Positions 1-13,620 of a stretch of DNA of 64,000 nucleotides are shown one piece after another (position 1 is the stretch's first letter; the number at the start of each line of letters is the position of its first letter). Source of the stretch: Glandiceps talaboti (Eukaryota > Hemichordata > Enteropneusta > Spengelidae); assembly GCF_964340395.1 (NCBI RefSeq), contig NC_135552.1, positions 18,647,181-18,711,180 of the forward strand, written 5' to 3'. A model generated the notes under the pieces. The model was not told where the DNA came from. It searched no databases and saw nothing but the letters and a program-made list of their open reading frames with translations. The translations under genes and the position numbers were made by a program.

Positions 1-407
1 TAGGTACGTTTAACTTGTGGTTTGCCCTCTTTCACCAAGTGCACCATGTTACCGGCCAATTTGTAGTTGAACTCCTTAATCGATAGAACGCACGCCTTGA
101 CGGAAAGTGCTGCTATGGTCGTCAAGTGGTTACTAGCTTGTACTGAATTGCTGAAGATGGCTTCATTGTCTTGGTCGTCGCCTTTATACTTCTTCAACAG
201 GACATTAATACCAGCCAAGGCGTTGAGGAGACTTTCAGTGGCTGCCAGATCAAGCTCTAGTTCTGTGGCGACTTGTCTCGCTGTCAGTGGACCATCAGAT
301 TCTAACTTGTCAAATATTTGAAGATCGCAGGCTGTCACTATGAACTGTGTTGATAAGTAACCATTGATTTGAGACCATAGAGTTTTGTCGATGCTTGAGT
401 ACTCCAT
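1..407 (-). CDS. ASMT-like O-methyltransferase, first coding exon (partial)
   Basis: The minus strand reads from an ATG at 407 to the window edge without a stop (about 135 residues). The protein starts MEYSSIDKTLWSQINGYLS and carries LESDGPLTARQVATELELD followed by AATESLLNALAGINVLLKK. This is the winged-helix dimerisation domain of the hydroxyindole/acetylserotonin O-methyltransferase family. The segment EAIFSNSVQASNHLTT fits the usual 'N...S.yL' stretch, and KLAGNMVHLVKEGKPQ fits the 'W..L..avreGknq' stretch before the catalytic domain. Family members transfer a methyl group from S-adenosylmethionine to hydroxyindoles or other small phenols. The SAM-binding and catalytic half lies outside the window, so the substrate cannot be stated. 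The ATG is chosen because it opens the homologous region and stop codons lie upstream. Assignment to the family is firm. Calling it true ASMT (melatonin synthesis) would be over-reading, since invertebrates often have several such paralogues. Confidence 0.8.
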   Translation of the reverse strand, partial: MEYSSIDKTLWSQINGYLSTQFIVTACDLQIFDKLESDGPLTARQVATELELDLAATESLLNALAGINVLLKKYKGDDQDNEAIFSNSVQASNHLTTIAALSVKACVLSIKEFNYKLAGNMVHLVKEGKPQVKRT

Positions 408-544
408 TGTAAACTTCTTCGGTTGATGCGTTGAAAGTTAGTGATCTCTAGATCTGTGCTCGCTCGGCTCTATAGCGTCAACCTGCTGCCTCAGTCAGTT
501 TCTCCTCTGTCTTTGAGAGTTGTGAAGTTCTGATTTTCTCCCGC

Positions 545-617
545 CACTTTTAAAGCCTCGATGACCACGATGTGGCGATCATTGTGCGTAACGAACAACC
601 CGTATTTGATTGGCTGA
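545..617 (-). promoter_or_regulatory. Possible core promoter of the ASMT-like gene
   Basis: Reading the minus strand toward the ATG at 407, a CCAAT pentamer lies near 609-613 and a TTTAAA-type AT box near 549-556. They sit about 200 and 145 bases upstream of the start codon. Their order and spacing suit a TATA/CCAAT promoter, but both motifs are short and no transcript start is visible. Confidence 0.3.
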
Positions 618-1107
618 CGTGGAAAACCGGAACTGGAAGTAAATTACTTTTCAATTGCTGTAGTTATTATTTCAAATTAAGCAGAATTAATTTTCATGCA
701 TTGGCGCAATGCAATATATGTCGCCTTACTATGGCGTGAGGTAGTAATTACAATTATCGTCATTGAACACACGCACAAAAAAAAACGTTGGAAAATCAGA
801 ACGACCTTCACAGAACAAGACGGGCTGACGTGATACAAAATTATGAGGTCCCTCAACACTTGTTCTGAGAGCGATCGTACGTCATTGAACAATGATATCT
901 TTCACTCGTTGTCACGAATTGAAAGAAGAGGTCTTTTGCAAGTTTCAAAGTTTGAATCAGTGTGACTTTTTTCGACACTCCTAGTAGTAGTACGGTTTTG
1001 CTGATCTGCAAGTGTTGAACGATTGCTGGAAACAATAATAAAGTGTTCGTACACTACAGATGCCTATTTTTTCACAATCTAGGCCAAAAATGAGTAGTAA
1101 ATTAATA

Positions 1108-1110
<3 letters not shown>

Positions 1111-1166
<56 letters not shown>

Positions 1167-1183
1167 GAGACAGACAGACAGAC

Positions 1184-1230
<47 letters not shown>

Positions 1231-1278
1231 GACTCGGAGAGAGACGTGACATAGAGATAGAGAGACATACAGACAGAC

Positions 1279-1312
<34 letters not shown>
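1111..1312. repeat. Compound (GA)n/(CAGA)n microsatellite
   Basis: An AG run of about 48 bases passes into CAGA tetranucleotides, is broken by about 40 bases of GA-rich sequence near 1230-1270, and resumes as CAGA to 1312. It generates repetitive open frames on both strands that are not genes. Confidence 0.95.
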
Positions 1313-1313
<1 letters not shown>

Positions 1314-3259
1314 TGATGTCACAAGTCTTGAGGATATGCATATACATTTTTCTCATTTCAACAACCAGGTCATTAAGGCATACGATTTTCCAAATTGCCT
1401 ATGTGACCCTCTTCGCAGTTTAATATCAAGGTGAAATCCAGAATTACTCCACAATTTCCTCACTCTGTTTGAGTGAAAGTTTGATAGGAGTATTACTGAG
1501 TGGAGTAACAACAGATAAAAATCACAGTACTATTGTACTACGCTGATAATCGCCGTAATGCGGTAGGTGATTAGTTGTCATAGAGCAGCATTCTAAGCAT
1601 GCTAATTTTCGGTGCACTGTGACGACGCCACATAACACAGTGGCACGCACTGTTACAGTGGAGTTCGTTTTACTCCAACACAAACTTTTTGCAGAAAGGG
1701 AAACGACATACCATTGTACCAAATTGTAAACATTCTGACAAAAGCTTTCTAGATAATTCCTACCATCAAAAGTCTGCTTAGTTGATAATAATTGTTCACA
1801 GGTCATTTATTCCCATTCCAGAATCCCAGCCAATAATCTATGTTTTGTTAAAGTTTATAACTTGCATATCTTGCAGCCATACTTGATACAACTGAATTAA
1901 AACAGCAATCACCGTTGAACTGACCCCTTTAAATCTCTGAAACCAGTACTCAGACAATCAACGTTCACAAACAAACTAGAAGTTGCTTTTCATGCACACA
2001 TAAAGAGGCCATAAAAAGTTTTTTTTTTTTATAAAATCATGAAACCGTCTGATGTTGGCAGTTATATGATACAGTGTATTAATGATAAATGTTTACTTGA
2101 TACTGGGAAAGGGTAAGAATAGTTGACTGACTAGCAACTACTAATCGAGTCCAACCTCTGATAACGAACATTTCATTCTAACGTAGTACCTAATTCACCT
2201 GTTCTGTTGTTAGTCCACTGTCGAATACAGTCTCGGTCGCTTACCTTTTGCCGACCTTCGCCAGCCCAGCTTGATCGTTCTGGTAAATCATTAGTTAATC
2301 AGAATACGTTATGTCTATTTTTTTTATTTGTTCTAGATTTTCCATATCAGTTTTTCCATGTTATCCATCTCGCTTAATCAGTCAGTTATAGTATAGTTTC
2401 ACTACTTTCCGTGAAAGTCAAGCGCAATTCTTTGAACAGAATTCGAATAAGCAATCCGACTTTTGACAAACTCGAGGTAAAATAAAAGTTTTTGGTGCCA
2501 GGTATGAACGCTGACATTTGACAAGTGTGGTAGATTCTGTTTTAAAAGATTTCTTAAATTATATTGTAAGTAAGAAAGATTTGTGTACACTCTCTGTGTA
2601 TATATTGTGGTTGTTTTGGCATTAAGGCTAACGAATATAGAACGGAAATAGAAAGGAATGCGTGGGAGAAAGTACTTTATTTTTAATTAGTAGAATCATT
2701 GCTACCAGTATAATAACTGTTATGGGATTCATGATTTATGACAAATCTATTAATATCTACTAAAATAGACATTCCACTGTGGGTTCTAATGTCAACTAGT
2801 GTCTTGTCCAAGATTTACCATATCTTCAGCATAATAGTTATTGGTTGGATACTTTTAAGCGATGCCACTGAATGCTTTTTTGACGTAAAAGTCACAAAGC
2901 TAACTTCCTGATTTACTTAGAAGTGGTCGATGAATGTCACTGTGAATCGATAATGAGAATTTAAAAGAACGAAATCATAATGGTGACTTAGATATAAATG
3001 GAATTCTTGGAGAACAGACGACAAAAGGAGGCAAATAAATAAATACAGGTGTAGAATTAGAGATATTGAATTCGATCAAAGTCGATCCGAGTCAGTTCTA
3101 GTCCCAGACAAAAATACTCCGTTCATTTATGCGCGTATGTAAAATTGTGTATCTGCTGTGTGTATGATGATGATCTTATCCAGGTCCAGATCAACGTTAA
3201 CTACTATATAAACTATCCCAATCTTGCCATGTACGACCAAATGGTGGTGACCATTGTTA

Positions 3260-3642
3260 CAACTGACGACATCAGACCGTGGAACAACTGAACCTGTTAC
3301 AAACAAGGAAAATAAACAAATTAATTGGATTAATAACACTTGGCACAGCAGGTAAGAAGTACAGAGACTTGTATTACATTTCATGGTTTGATAAGAACAG
3401 TTTTGTGGCTTCTTTACGTGTACATGAAATGCCAGCCCGAGGGGGAACTTCTAATTTGTTTGTCAATGTGAACTATTATGTAAAGAGGCCATACAACTGT
3501 TCTTATCAAACCATGAAATGTAATACAAGTCCCTGTATCCCCAACATGCTGTGCCAAGTGTTGTTAATCCAATTCAATTGTTTACTTTCCCTGTTTGTAA
3601 CAGGTTCCAGAACGTTCGTCCACGGTATGATGTCCGCAGTTG
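3260..3642. mobile_element. MITE family A, copy 1 (TA-flanked foldback)
   Basis: The element begins CAACTGACGACATCAGACC and ends with the near-complement finishing CGCAGTTG. It is flanked on both sides by TA, as expected for a Tc1/mariner-type target duplication. The two arms, each well over 100 bases, are inverted copies: ATTTCATGGTTTGATAAGAA in the left arm is matched by TTCTTATCAAACCATGAAAT in the right. It has no transposase. A second copy lies at 33516-33861 inside the dynein gene. Confidence 0.8.
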
Positions 3643-3718
3643 TATAGCAATCCTTAACATGCACAGAACATCTAGGCTAGTGCATGGAGTGGTAGACATT
3701 TGAGATTTGAATTAGAGT

Positions 3719-3750
3719 AAAAAAAAAAAAAAAGAAGAAGAAGAAGAAGA
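3719..3750. repeat. Poly(A)/(GAA)n tract
   Basis: About 15 A residues are followed by six GAA triplets. It could be the eroded tail of a retroposed sequence, but nothing upstream supports that. Confidence 0.7.
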
Positions 3751-4082
3751 CAAACTTAAATTTAGATACATTGCAAAGGAGTAATTCTATCGCATGTATA
3801 CATTCAATCTATCTTTTGGAAGAAATGGAATCATAAAATAATTACAGCTTTAAAATTGCCAAATTTAGTTATCATGGGATGATTTAAATTTTTTAGTTAC
3901 AATCAAGGTTTTTAATCATAATTATGTAGATTCTACAGAATTCAGACTTCGGAAATATTCCTGTGGCCCCATTTTGTCCATTTTGTACATGTACATGGTT
4001 GTTTAGAACATAAGGCATCTAATTCGGGAATACCTTATTGTGGTCTAAGATGAAAGACATACATGTACCTGCTTTTACCATG

Positions 4083-4142
4083 ATAAATTTAACTTGACCT
4101 TGTTATATTTAACTTGACCTTGTTTTATTTAACTTGACCTTA
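4083..4142. repeat. Short tandem repeat (TTTAACTTGACCTTGTT, 3 copies)
   Basis: Three consecutive units of about 20 bases share TTAACTTGACCTT. TGACCTT resembles a nuclear-receptor half-site (complement AAGGTCA), but tandem chance is equally likely. Confidence 0.7.
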
Positions 4143-4664
4143 TGTGCCCCCTTTTTGGGGATATTAATAGATCAAATGTCTTCTGGCTAGTAGTGACGAC
4201 ATACGAGACTACTTTCTGCCTTAATGACGTCACAAGTCTATAAAATAGTTTGTTATTGCTTATTTTGCATGAATCTTTTGCGACAAGTTCCAAATAAAAG
4301 TCGTTTGAATTTCGTCATCGTTTATTTTGCATGTCTACAGTTAAAAGAAGTCATCGTAAATAAATTGTATTATAATTCTAAAACTTGAAAAAGGGCGGAA
4401 GTTTTACTTGAAAACAATACAATCGAATAGTTGCCAAAATGTTCGCTGATAACTTGTGGTGATTTCGGGAGATACACTTCTAAGACTAAATTCTTAAACC
4501 ACACCGTGAATTCTACGAAATTAACATGATTATAAAAGTTGTTCCATGTAGAGCAATATAAATGACACAGTATCAAGTAAGATACATCTACACCGTTAGT
4601 CGTCTGATGATTAAAACAGGATGAAACAATGTATGAAGGCTCCTGTGTATCTTGCTCGATACTG

Positions 4665-4820
<156 letters not shown>

Positions 4821-4888
4821 CCCACTACATAAACTTTTTCATTTACGGTTTTACTGTAGGCTTTGTGCATTGTATGTATATTGCATCC

Positions 4889-4935
4889 ATCCATCCATCA
4901 ATCACTCAATCAATCAATCAGTCAGCCACTCAGTC
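4889..4935. repeat. (CATC)n/(CAAT)n short repeat
   Basis: CATC tetranucleotides grade into CAAT and then CAGT units over about 45 bases. Confidence 0.8.
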
Positions 4936-5867
4936 AGTTAGTGAAGAAATCGATTGATCAACAATCTACGATAGTAATTATTCAACCTACATGAAAGTAA
5001 TTTATAGACAGTTACACTGTAGTACTCTGTAGCACTTTATTTGGACTGAAAAGTTAAACTGTTCCTGAATGGAGACACGTATAAAGATCATTAGATAATA
5101 GCTATGAAAACCGTTGATCGTTGTCGTTAATCGGACAGAGGAGTTTAATCAAAGTCTTTATGAGATTAATAGATCTCCTTTGCAGGATCATGTCCGCCGC
5201 TCAACATAACATAATTATTCGTAGTTAAAATGACCGCCAACGACTTGACCGTTCAAGAGTACCATGCGTGGTTGGTTGGTTGGTTGTGTCCCACGCTTAA
5301 ATATCCTTAAAGACACCGTGGGAGTAGAAAGCAAATTAAGAAGTTTTTTATTACTTATCCCCATTATAGGTCACGACAAGGTCGAGATAAGCTACAGAAA
5401 TGCCGTGCTATAATCTTTGTACAATCATTGACAAGTTTACACAAACATTACTAGCTTGTTGAGCAACATATGTGTAATCCTTCCCCATTTGTCGAAGAAA
5501 TTGTGGGCAAAGTGTGGTTTAGAACTTTGCTGAGGGTCTCTGTGTGTTGACATCTTTGTATGATGTCAGTGTATTGCAGCTTGGTTTGGGGGTAAAATAA
5601 AACTCATCTCGCTGTCGACCACTAATGACCAGAAAGAAACAGGAGCCACAGACCGTTACCTTGGTTACCCCCCCAAAAAAAAATCTGAAGAAAACTATAG
5701 TGTTTTTCAATAAATACCATAAATATCATACGCGTTTAGCAGCGTTTGTTTCTCCAATTGAAACTAAGACGTCGCTTTGGTATGTGTACTGTTTATAGTT
5801 CTCTAGTTTACATTCTACCTTACACTGCGATGGCCATCTATTCGATAAGAAAAAGAGCTAAAACAAC

Positions 5868-6025
5868 CAAATGTACATACATACATTATTACCTGCCTGC
5901 CTGCCTGCGTGCCTACCTGCCTACCTACCTACCTACCTACATGCATACATACCTACATACATACATACATACATACATACATACATACATACATACATAC
6001 ATACATACATACATACATACATACA
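5868..6025. repeat. (CCTG)n-(CCTA)n-(CATA)n compound microsatellite
   Basis: Tetranucleotides change in steps from CCTG through CCTA to a long CATA array over about 155 bases, a typical stepwise mutated microsatellite. Confidence 0.95.
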
Positions 6026-8462
6026 CACATAGAAACACATAGAATGGTCCCCCTATGTCCCAGTGTAGGTCAGAAGAATATTTGCACCGAGCATAAGCGA
6101 AAATTGCAAACAGTATAATGTTGGAATGGACAGAATTGAAATCCGCAATCTGTAAAGCAGATCTGTAATCTGTAATGCATGAAGTTGATGGTGCAGTATT
6201 TTTACTTTATTGTCTTGACACCAAATGATGTTATATCCACAATACCTTGTATACTCATATAACTGTCATATACTCGAATACCTGTCATGAATTGTTGGTA
6301 TGAACAATGGTAGGAAATTTCCTATGCCAAAGTATGAACTCTACCTAAATAACGTGATAATGACCTTGTAAGTAAAGTTGTACACTTTGTTAGTCTTCAC
6401 CAGTACTCAAACACTCACTTCCACTATCTTGCGAATTGCTAATATAATCTTTCTGTCCTCTAGATGTTTGATATTTTCAACTAGAAAACCTCTCACAGTT
6501 TTACTTCATTTGGAATTCATGGAATGGTATCGTCTGCTCGTGTCTTGTATAAATCATATTTTACAATTTGATTTAAATTTCTCTATCCTTATTGTCGTTT
6601 ACAGTGTACTTCAAACTCTAATAGAGATAAGGGAATAGTTTGGTCGTATACCACTTGTGCCCCAAAGTAGTCCTTGTCTTACCCACTATTGTTATCAAAT
6701 CAATACAAGTTTTATAGCATGGGAGTTGTCAACCAATTGAGGGTTTGATAGTACTATTACGGATACCAATGTACCACGTACCACTGATCTAGAGCATAAT
6801 AGTGTACCGGTCAGTCCTAGCTCTAATCTCAGACCACAATTTTATAAGTAATGATTGATAGATACGTACAATAGAGGTTTGAGTTCCAATGCAATGAAAT
6901 CTTCATACCACCTTGATGAGTTCCAGTACGTTTAAAAAAATCGTAATTATCTGCGGTGATCAAATCATATCAGAATGCAGAGTTGAAAAACAAACTACTG
7001 AATTTGAAGACGTGGAAAATATGAAAATAAAATACTACAAGTGATCACATGTTGTACGAGCGAGAGACAAGATTAGATAGAATAGCGTTTAAAGGGGCAT
7101 GCTTCAATCCTGGGTCATCTCATTAGTGTTATCTTAATAAGGATTACATGTGATCATTTTTTTTCTGGACCAATGTTTGCTATAGCTCTGGCAAAAAAAA
7201 CCCTGTTTTTCACGACTAGATTAAGGTTTAGCAGATATTGTATAAACAGATCAAGTTTTTTGTTATCCAAGCCGCAGCACCACCTAACTGATTATTTAAA
7301 CGTCTCTTAAAATTCAATTTGTCACCCCCACTATACTCTATTGCGTTCTATTAAGAAAAACATATAGTAAAAGCAAAGAGAATTATGTGTTAACATGTTC
7401 GTACAGAAATCTTATGATGTACCAATCTCATTCGATCATGTTTTGTAATATGTGAACACTCTCAGATACACTATATCAATTGGTGTTCATATTATGGGGA
7501 CGTAGGTCGAATTTATATCACGCCAGGGGTAGTTAGCTTTGTGTTGTGGTAATCGTTACTATTGAATACGTATAATATTGTTAACATGCCAATAACCGGT
7601 ACCTTAATACAGAGGATTTAAAACGTTTTAATCGATGTCTTCTCGTATGATGATGAACTCAAAGACATGTAACAGGTGGTTGGTAAATTGTAAAATTGAT
7701 AGTGAGCGTACAACAGTGGAGTAAATGTCTAACAACTCGCATCACCAACTACACTACCACTATTGGACTGTTTCATATACACATTTCATCCAACTGTATA
7801 ATATTAAATAAAGTTTACTATCTCCGCCTACGTTTTGAACTGATTTAACACGGGGGTCTTCGAATCCTGACCTTTAATGCACGAATGGTCGCACAAATCT
7901 TATCTGTCCACCCACATCTGTTCCGTGAAATACATTACATTCATTTGCAACCTATAGACGATACATTTATCGATCCATCGAATCTTACCCATACCTGTTT
8001 ACCCATTCCAACTACAACACCACTCTGCAACATATGAGAAATAGAACAAGCTGCTGTCAAAACGTACGAGAATCCAGGTTGCGTGCCAGGGTGAAATTAG
8101 ACCTTTAAGTTAGCATAAATTACATACAGAACTCTTGAGCCATCAATGACTTCATACATATATTATATTGTACAATGTTTTGGCGCCATAATTCAGCTGA
8201 TAGCCCTAGTATGACGACATCTTTGACATTTCACGATAGTCCTAAAGGAATTGGGAATTTCCGGAATCAAACACATTTTTCATTTATCGTAATATGCAAT
8301 TTACCATTTTAAATTGCAGGCACAGAAGCACAGACGCGTCCAATTGATTCATTCTAATTACCAGATTTACGCTAATAGCCTTTCAGTTCACCCTACCCAT
8401 TAATATAATGTCGAATTTTTACTTTCATAACACTGACTCTTCGTCAACCGCTTTCGTAGCCT

Positions 8463-8476
8463 GTTGCCATGGAAAC
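8463..8476. promoter_or_regulatory. RFX X-box-like palindrome (GTTGCCATGGAAAC)
   Basis: The 14-mer fits the RFX X-box consensus GTNRCC-(0-3)-RGYAAC with one weak position (GGAAAC for GGCAAC). It stands in the spacer with no gene start recognised nearby. It immediately precedes a 60-codon frame (8469-8651) that I do not accept as a gene. It may be a distal element or chance. Confidence 0.35.
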
Positions 8477-9075
8477 TACTACAATGTGGGTTAAGGTCAT
8501 GTTCACCCTTACAAAGAAACTAAGTGCGTTCGACGACATTGACATATCTCGCTACTGGTTTGGGAGTATACTAAATTTCGTATCCCTTGCATTGTTTTTT
8601 ATTGTCGTTTCACTAGGCGTGACTTTGAAAAATTCATCTGCACTACATTAACACTGTGAAAAAGTCTATAGTTGAAATGATAATTTGCAATATCAACAAG
8701 TTTCTTAGAAGAATCCACGTTTCAACAGAGTACAGCGTTTTATCAAAGTGTATTGTCTTGTATTGTACAGTGTGTATTATAACATTTCATTGCATTCGTT
8801 GGCACGTGAGAGTAGATAGAAACAAAAGTATACAACATTACATTAGTGGTCTGCTCGAGTATATGTAGTTACCGCAAGTCACTTTACACTAAAATTATTC
8901 GTTAGCCTACTAGTTTCCCATTTTTGGGTGATGCGAGCTGTACATGTTTTAGTCATAGTTTTAATATATCATCAAAATCTTGAACATGATCGGTACATAC
9001 TTTCATGATGCCACATTTTTGTGAGATTACACACCACCCCACGAGACTACTATTTTATTATCGTGGTCAGAGATA

Positions 9076-9076
9076 G

Positions 9077-9108
<32 letters not shown>

Positions 9109-9136
9109 GCACGCACGCACGCACGCGCGCGCGCTC
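9076..9136. repeat. (CA)n-(CACG)n-(CG)n microsatellite
   Basis: A CA run passes to CACG tetranucleotides and then to alternating CG/CTCG, a graded purine-pyrimidine tract able to adopt left-handed DNA. Confidence 0.9.
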
Positions 9137-10099
9137 GCTCGCGCGTACAGTACACAGGTACAGACACATGGGAATAGCTTCAATAAATAGCCCCCAAGTA
9201 CCATCTTTAAAATAAGCTCTACACTTATTTGTCCTTTTTGAAACTTAAACCATGTGAAGATAAGTCTTCCTAAATTCTTGTTTTAAAAATAACAAATATC
9301 CCAAAAATAGCAACTGTTTTGTTGTTATAATATTTGAACTTCCAACATCATTGAAAAAATAGTATTAGCTATGTCAGGAACAACGAAAATACATTCATGT
9401 GTGTGGTTTGGCGTCATTGGCGATTTGGTCTCTGGAAGGCTATATCGAACCACCTGCATATTACCCGTGACATTCATAACACAACAAAATTCTCTTTCAA
9501 AATTATTCAAACTTTAATGAAAGTCCTACACTTAAAAGAAGAAAATAACCGTCGCTTTCAACTGACGTCAACCCTTTAAACCTGCGCCAGCTGCACCAGG
9601 AACAACGTTTAAAAAAAAAAGTTTTGTTAGGTACAGTCTTACTCGTAATATCGTACACCGAGAAGAAACCTGTGGGTAAACGTATTTTTTGTAGCTGTAT
9701 ACACGATAAATCAAATCAAATTGATTATTGGGTCCGCACCCAAAATCAGCGCCCTCAACGGTGATCATGATTTCAACCTGTTTCTGTACTGATTATGGCT
9801 AATATCGACCACTTTGTTTTATTTATTTGCCAGGGGTCGAAACTAATGATTACATGTAACATGTAAAGTGTATAATTATTGGTATCTTAACACTTTTTAG
9901 TGAATATATTGTGGTTGTCTGCAACCAGTACAGTTTTAAGATGCGGACAGATTCAAAACCAAAAACTTTTAAGTTTTATAAGTTTGTAGCCAATTTCTAG
10001 TGAATAAGTCTTTGGTTATTTGATGAAAGAAATGTCCCAGTTGCAGCGAGTGCAGGTTTAATTTATTTTCACGCAACGAAGATATCTACACAAGGTAGA

Positions 10100-10530
10100 C
10101 TTGTACTATAATGTTTATTAATCAATAACTACTTTTGGCCACTGGCTCATTGTACAGTCTCGAAAAAAAGGAGAAAATCAAGAGAACGTCTACGGTACAA
10201 CTCATATAATGCAAAACATTATACAAAGAATATAATACAAAAAATAGCAATAGAAAATAGTTCTGTGCTTATTCCACGTCTTGTAAGAATAGTGTTGTTT
10301 TTTCAAAAACATAAAATAAATATCTTGCACAGTTTTTTATAACAGTAGGATTTTGATTGTTCATAAACCTCAAAAACTTTATAATCAGATAATGGCTTGC
10401 CTATATACATTTTAGGAATATACTTTTCTCTGCGTTCTTCATAAAGAGGACAAACAAATAAAAAGTGTTTCTCATCTTCAATGTTATCCAGGTAGGCTTG
10501 TGAGCAGTGTGGAGAGCTCGACCACTGCAT
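10100..10530 (-). mobile_element. LINE remnant: C-terminal coding tail and 3' UTR
   Basis: On the minus strand 10530-10303 encodes 75 residues including NIEDEKHFLFVCPLYEERRE. This 'iEDE.HFLf.CPlY...R' motif is typical of the zinc-knuckle end of non-LTR retrotransposon polyproteins in many invertebrates. The AT-rich stretch to about 10100 behaves like its 3' UTR. The reverse transcriptase and endonuclease are absent, so this is a 5'-truncated dead copy. A related fragment lies at 41105-41470. Confidence 0.65.
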
Positions 10531-11109
10531 GGTGGCAATACTAAGGCAAACAAAACAACAGCAATACCTTACTACACTAGCATCTTGCAGTTTAAGAACA
10601 CATAAAAAAAGTTAAAAGTTAGAGCCACTGTTGTTTTAAGTTGTAAAACTCCCAGGGTACACTGAGTTTAATAGGGATAGATGATTCGCTGTGAAACTTT
10701 ACAGTTACAGACAGACCACTACTGTCAACTTAAAGTCACCTCAATATCATCAATAGATATATGAATGAAATTACTTGATACGAACTTGTGACATTTGTTA
10801 AATAACCACATTTAAATAATTTGTTGTATAACAGTCACTTGGTACACTATTGCCATACATTATTGTAATAACAGTAATTTGTAATTGAGTGTAATTTCCT
10901 CTTGTATAACGCACACCACATTGTATCAGATCTAGGTAAGGATATAGGTAAACGCTTGAATTTTCTACCTCGTTGCGTCTATGACGATCATAGCGGATTG
11001 AGAGATTTGCCACTTTTTACAATCGTAGGCTTTGACGTAAAGCGATGTTTGAAAGTGAAATGAAATCATTGCGTTGGCGTATGTATGCAGGTCATGATAA
11101 GTTCTTGGT

Positions 11110-11210
11110 ACTGATATGTAGGGCGTGTACCATTTACTTCGAAGCGATCCATTATTCACATATATGTAGGGCGTGTACCTTTTACTTCGAAGAGATCCAT
11201 TATTCATGAT
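11110..11210. repeat. Two-copy tandem duplication (~53 bp)
   Basis: ATATGTAGGGCGTGTACC followed by a TTTACTTCGAAG block and ATCCATTATTCA occurs twice in tandem with a few substitutions. Confidence 0.85.
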
Positions 11211-11257
11211 GCAATGCTGATAAAGTTAACTTTAAATCTTACTTAAGACTTTTTTCT

Positions 11258-11308
<51 letters not shown>

Positions 11309-11322
11309 TCATCATCATCATA
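11258..11322. repeat. (ATC)n microsatellite
   Basis: About 20 ATC triplets, with one slip near 11308. Confidence 0.95.
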
Positions 11323-13485
11323 ATCTCCCAACTTCTTCGCTTCCCTTTCTTTGACAAAACGCTCAGATTCCAAAATAATGATTCTGTTTACATGTATCAC
11401 CTTAAAAGGTTTTTCTGGAATCAGTTCATAAAACCTACTACTTCTCTTTAAGGCCAGTTTCCGTTTACAACAATTGGTGGTAGTCTAACACAGTAGCTAG
11501 ACTGATACTTGTTTGTCTAATTAATCTATCAAGTAGGGTAATTTCCTCACTTTTTGTTTACAAAATATGGTCAGTACATTTTTATTATTGAATGATATTT
11601 GCAGTATCAACAGTAACTATTGGTAGGTGCATTCCTTTCGACGAAAATATTGCTTTAACCGGATATTATTTATTTGCATGCACTCACGCACTCCATACCT
11701 GATAACTTATTCGTATACAAATAAAATGAAAGTATTTGTTCGAAGTGCCAGCAGTTTTACGTAAATTTGTCACGATACAGCCATTCGTTTTTACGACTGA
11801 ACTTTGACACGTTTTCCATGGCCATCTGGACAGGACGAAATATTGTCTTTCCTTAGACATTGCCCAATAAAATTGAGTAAGGGGTCCATTATTACAGGCA
11901 TTGAATAGAGGAAAATATGGTTCACAAATCCGAGTCTGTTAGACTCAAATACAGGTACATAGGGGTTTCTCCTTATGTTCACATTCACACTTCAATGTAA
12001 CGACCGTTTGGCATCGTTTATGTAACGTATTCTCTTTCTCCATATGTTTTATTTAGCTACTCGTTACTGCATTTATATGTGTAAGGTGTGAAAAAATTTG
12101 TTGAAAGTTATTTGTGTATTGTTTCTATGCATACAAGGAGTCCCTGGCTTTATCTCTACCAGTTGCATTAGTGCCACCGTGCGAAATTCAAGTCTAAATT
12201 CGCACAATCATCTTGTCTAGTGGGCGCCAAAATTTATGTTATGGTCGAAAGTTGGAACATACAAAAAATGAATAAAAACACTTTCATTAGCCGCTGTATT
12301 CGTTACTGAAGAAGAGATTTTCTAGCACTTAGCTATAGCTTGTATCCCTTTCAACCGTATTTTCTTTTTAAAGTGACCACTATTTTTACCAACATGATAT
12401 ATTGATGAATGTATTGCAAAAATCCATGATTGAAATAGATGCTACTCGTCGCATTATGAAGCTACCGTGTGGTCCTGTGATCTTTGCAAACTTACGTGTA
12501 TTTGCGTTGTTTTCATACAAAGTGATCATCCTAGGAATACACCTACCCTGTCCTTGAGAAGTATTCTACACATTATTTAAAGAAATTGGAATCATAACAG
12601 ACCAGAAGAATTATCACATGTGGCACCTTTCACTCAATTTGATAAGTAAACCATTGCCCTAAGGCGTAACAAAAACAATTGTGTGGTTCCGATTACACTC
12701 AATTTTGGAGTATTTTTTACTTTTTATATATATATTATATATATTTCATATGTAAGTGTCTAGTTCAGGTAGTTATGTTTTCCATTGTTTTCCATATGGT
12801 CTCTGTGTTATTGGTTTCTTCTGATCAGATGTACATCCATTACAGATTAGAAGAACAGTTTTATGTTGTCTTTTTAAGTTGATGTCAGTTTCCGCATCCA
12901 CTATTTCTTGCGAGACTTCACAATTTTATTACATTTTCCTCGAATACGTAAAAAAAGGTTTAGGATTGGCGTGAAAAACTAGGTTGGGTCGGGTAACCGG
13001 AACCAAAACAACCTTTTTAAGCCTAAACATAAAACAAAGTCCCATCAAAGTATGATGTGGCCTTTTTTGTGCTTCGCTGACTATTCTTTCATCACGTGAT
13101 ACATTACACTAAAACTTTACGACCACAAAGTTCACCCATCGGTCTTTAGCTATCAAAAGTACACTTACACTCTGTATTCCACATATCAATAAACCCCTTC
13201 CCGGAAGCCTCTAGGGGGTAGGATATTGATTGGGTTTGTTTATTGTCAATCTAATCACAAAATGATAACTGAAATATCTTGTGATATGTTCTCAAAGGAT
13301 ATTTTCATAAATTCTTAACATTCTTAGTCTTAAAAAATATTATTGTAAGTGAACAATTGACGTCACACGCTCCCTTCCTTATGTCAGATCATATAATTTA
13401 AACTTTCAAAATGACGATGAACGTTTTTTTCTTATATTGTTTGCTTCTAGCTATACCCTGACTTGCTTCATAGGTGTGAATAAAG

Positions 13486-13620
13486 GCATTCCATTATTGC
13501 TAGCCCCTGGCTAATTAATACTACATTGGCTGTTCCATCATGTATTCATCAAGATATTCCATTATTGCTAGCCCCTGGGTAATTAATACTACATGGGCTG
13601 TTCTGTCATGTACTTCATTT
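13486..13620. repeat. Two-copy tandem duplication (~68 bp)
   Basis: ATTCCATTATTGCTAGCCCC plus the following TAATTAATACTACAT, a GGCTGTTC box and a TCATGTA end is present twice, head to tail, with few differences. Confidence 0.85.

Noticed and set aside
8469-8651. 60-codon frame starting in the X-box-like motif, with a hydrophobic stretch
   Set aside because: No homologue recognised, no flanking splice structure that I can follow. The length is within chance for AT-rich spacer.
11258-11322. CRISPR-like regular repeats (ATC run, 62-bp and 150-bp arrays elsewhere)
   Set aside because: The arrays are contiguous mini- or microsatellites without unique spacers, in a eukaryotic genome.
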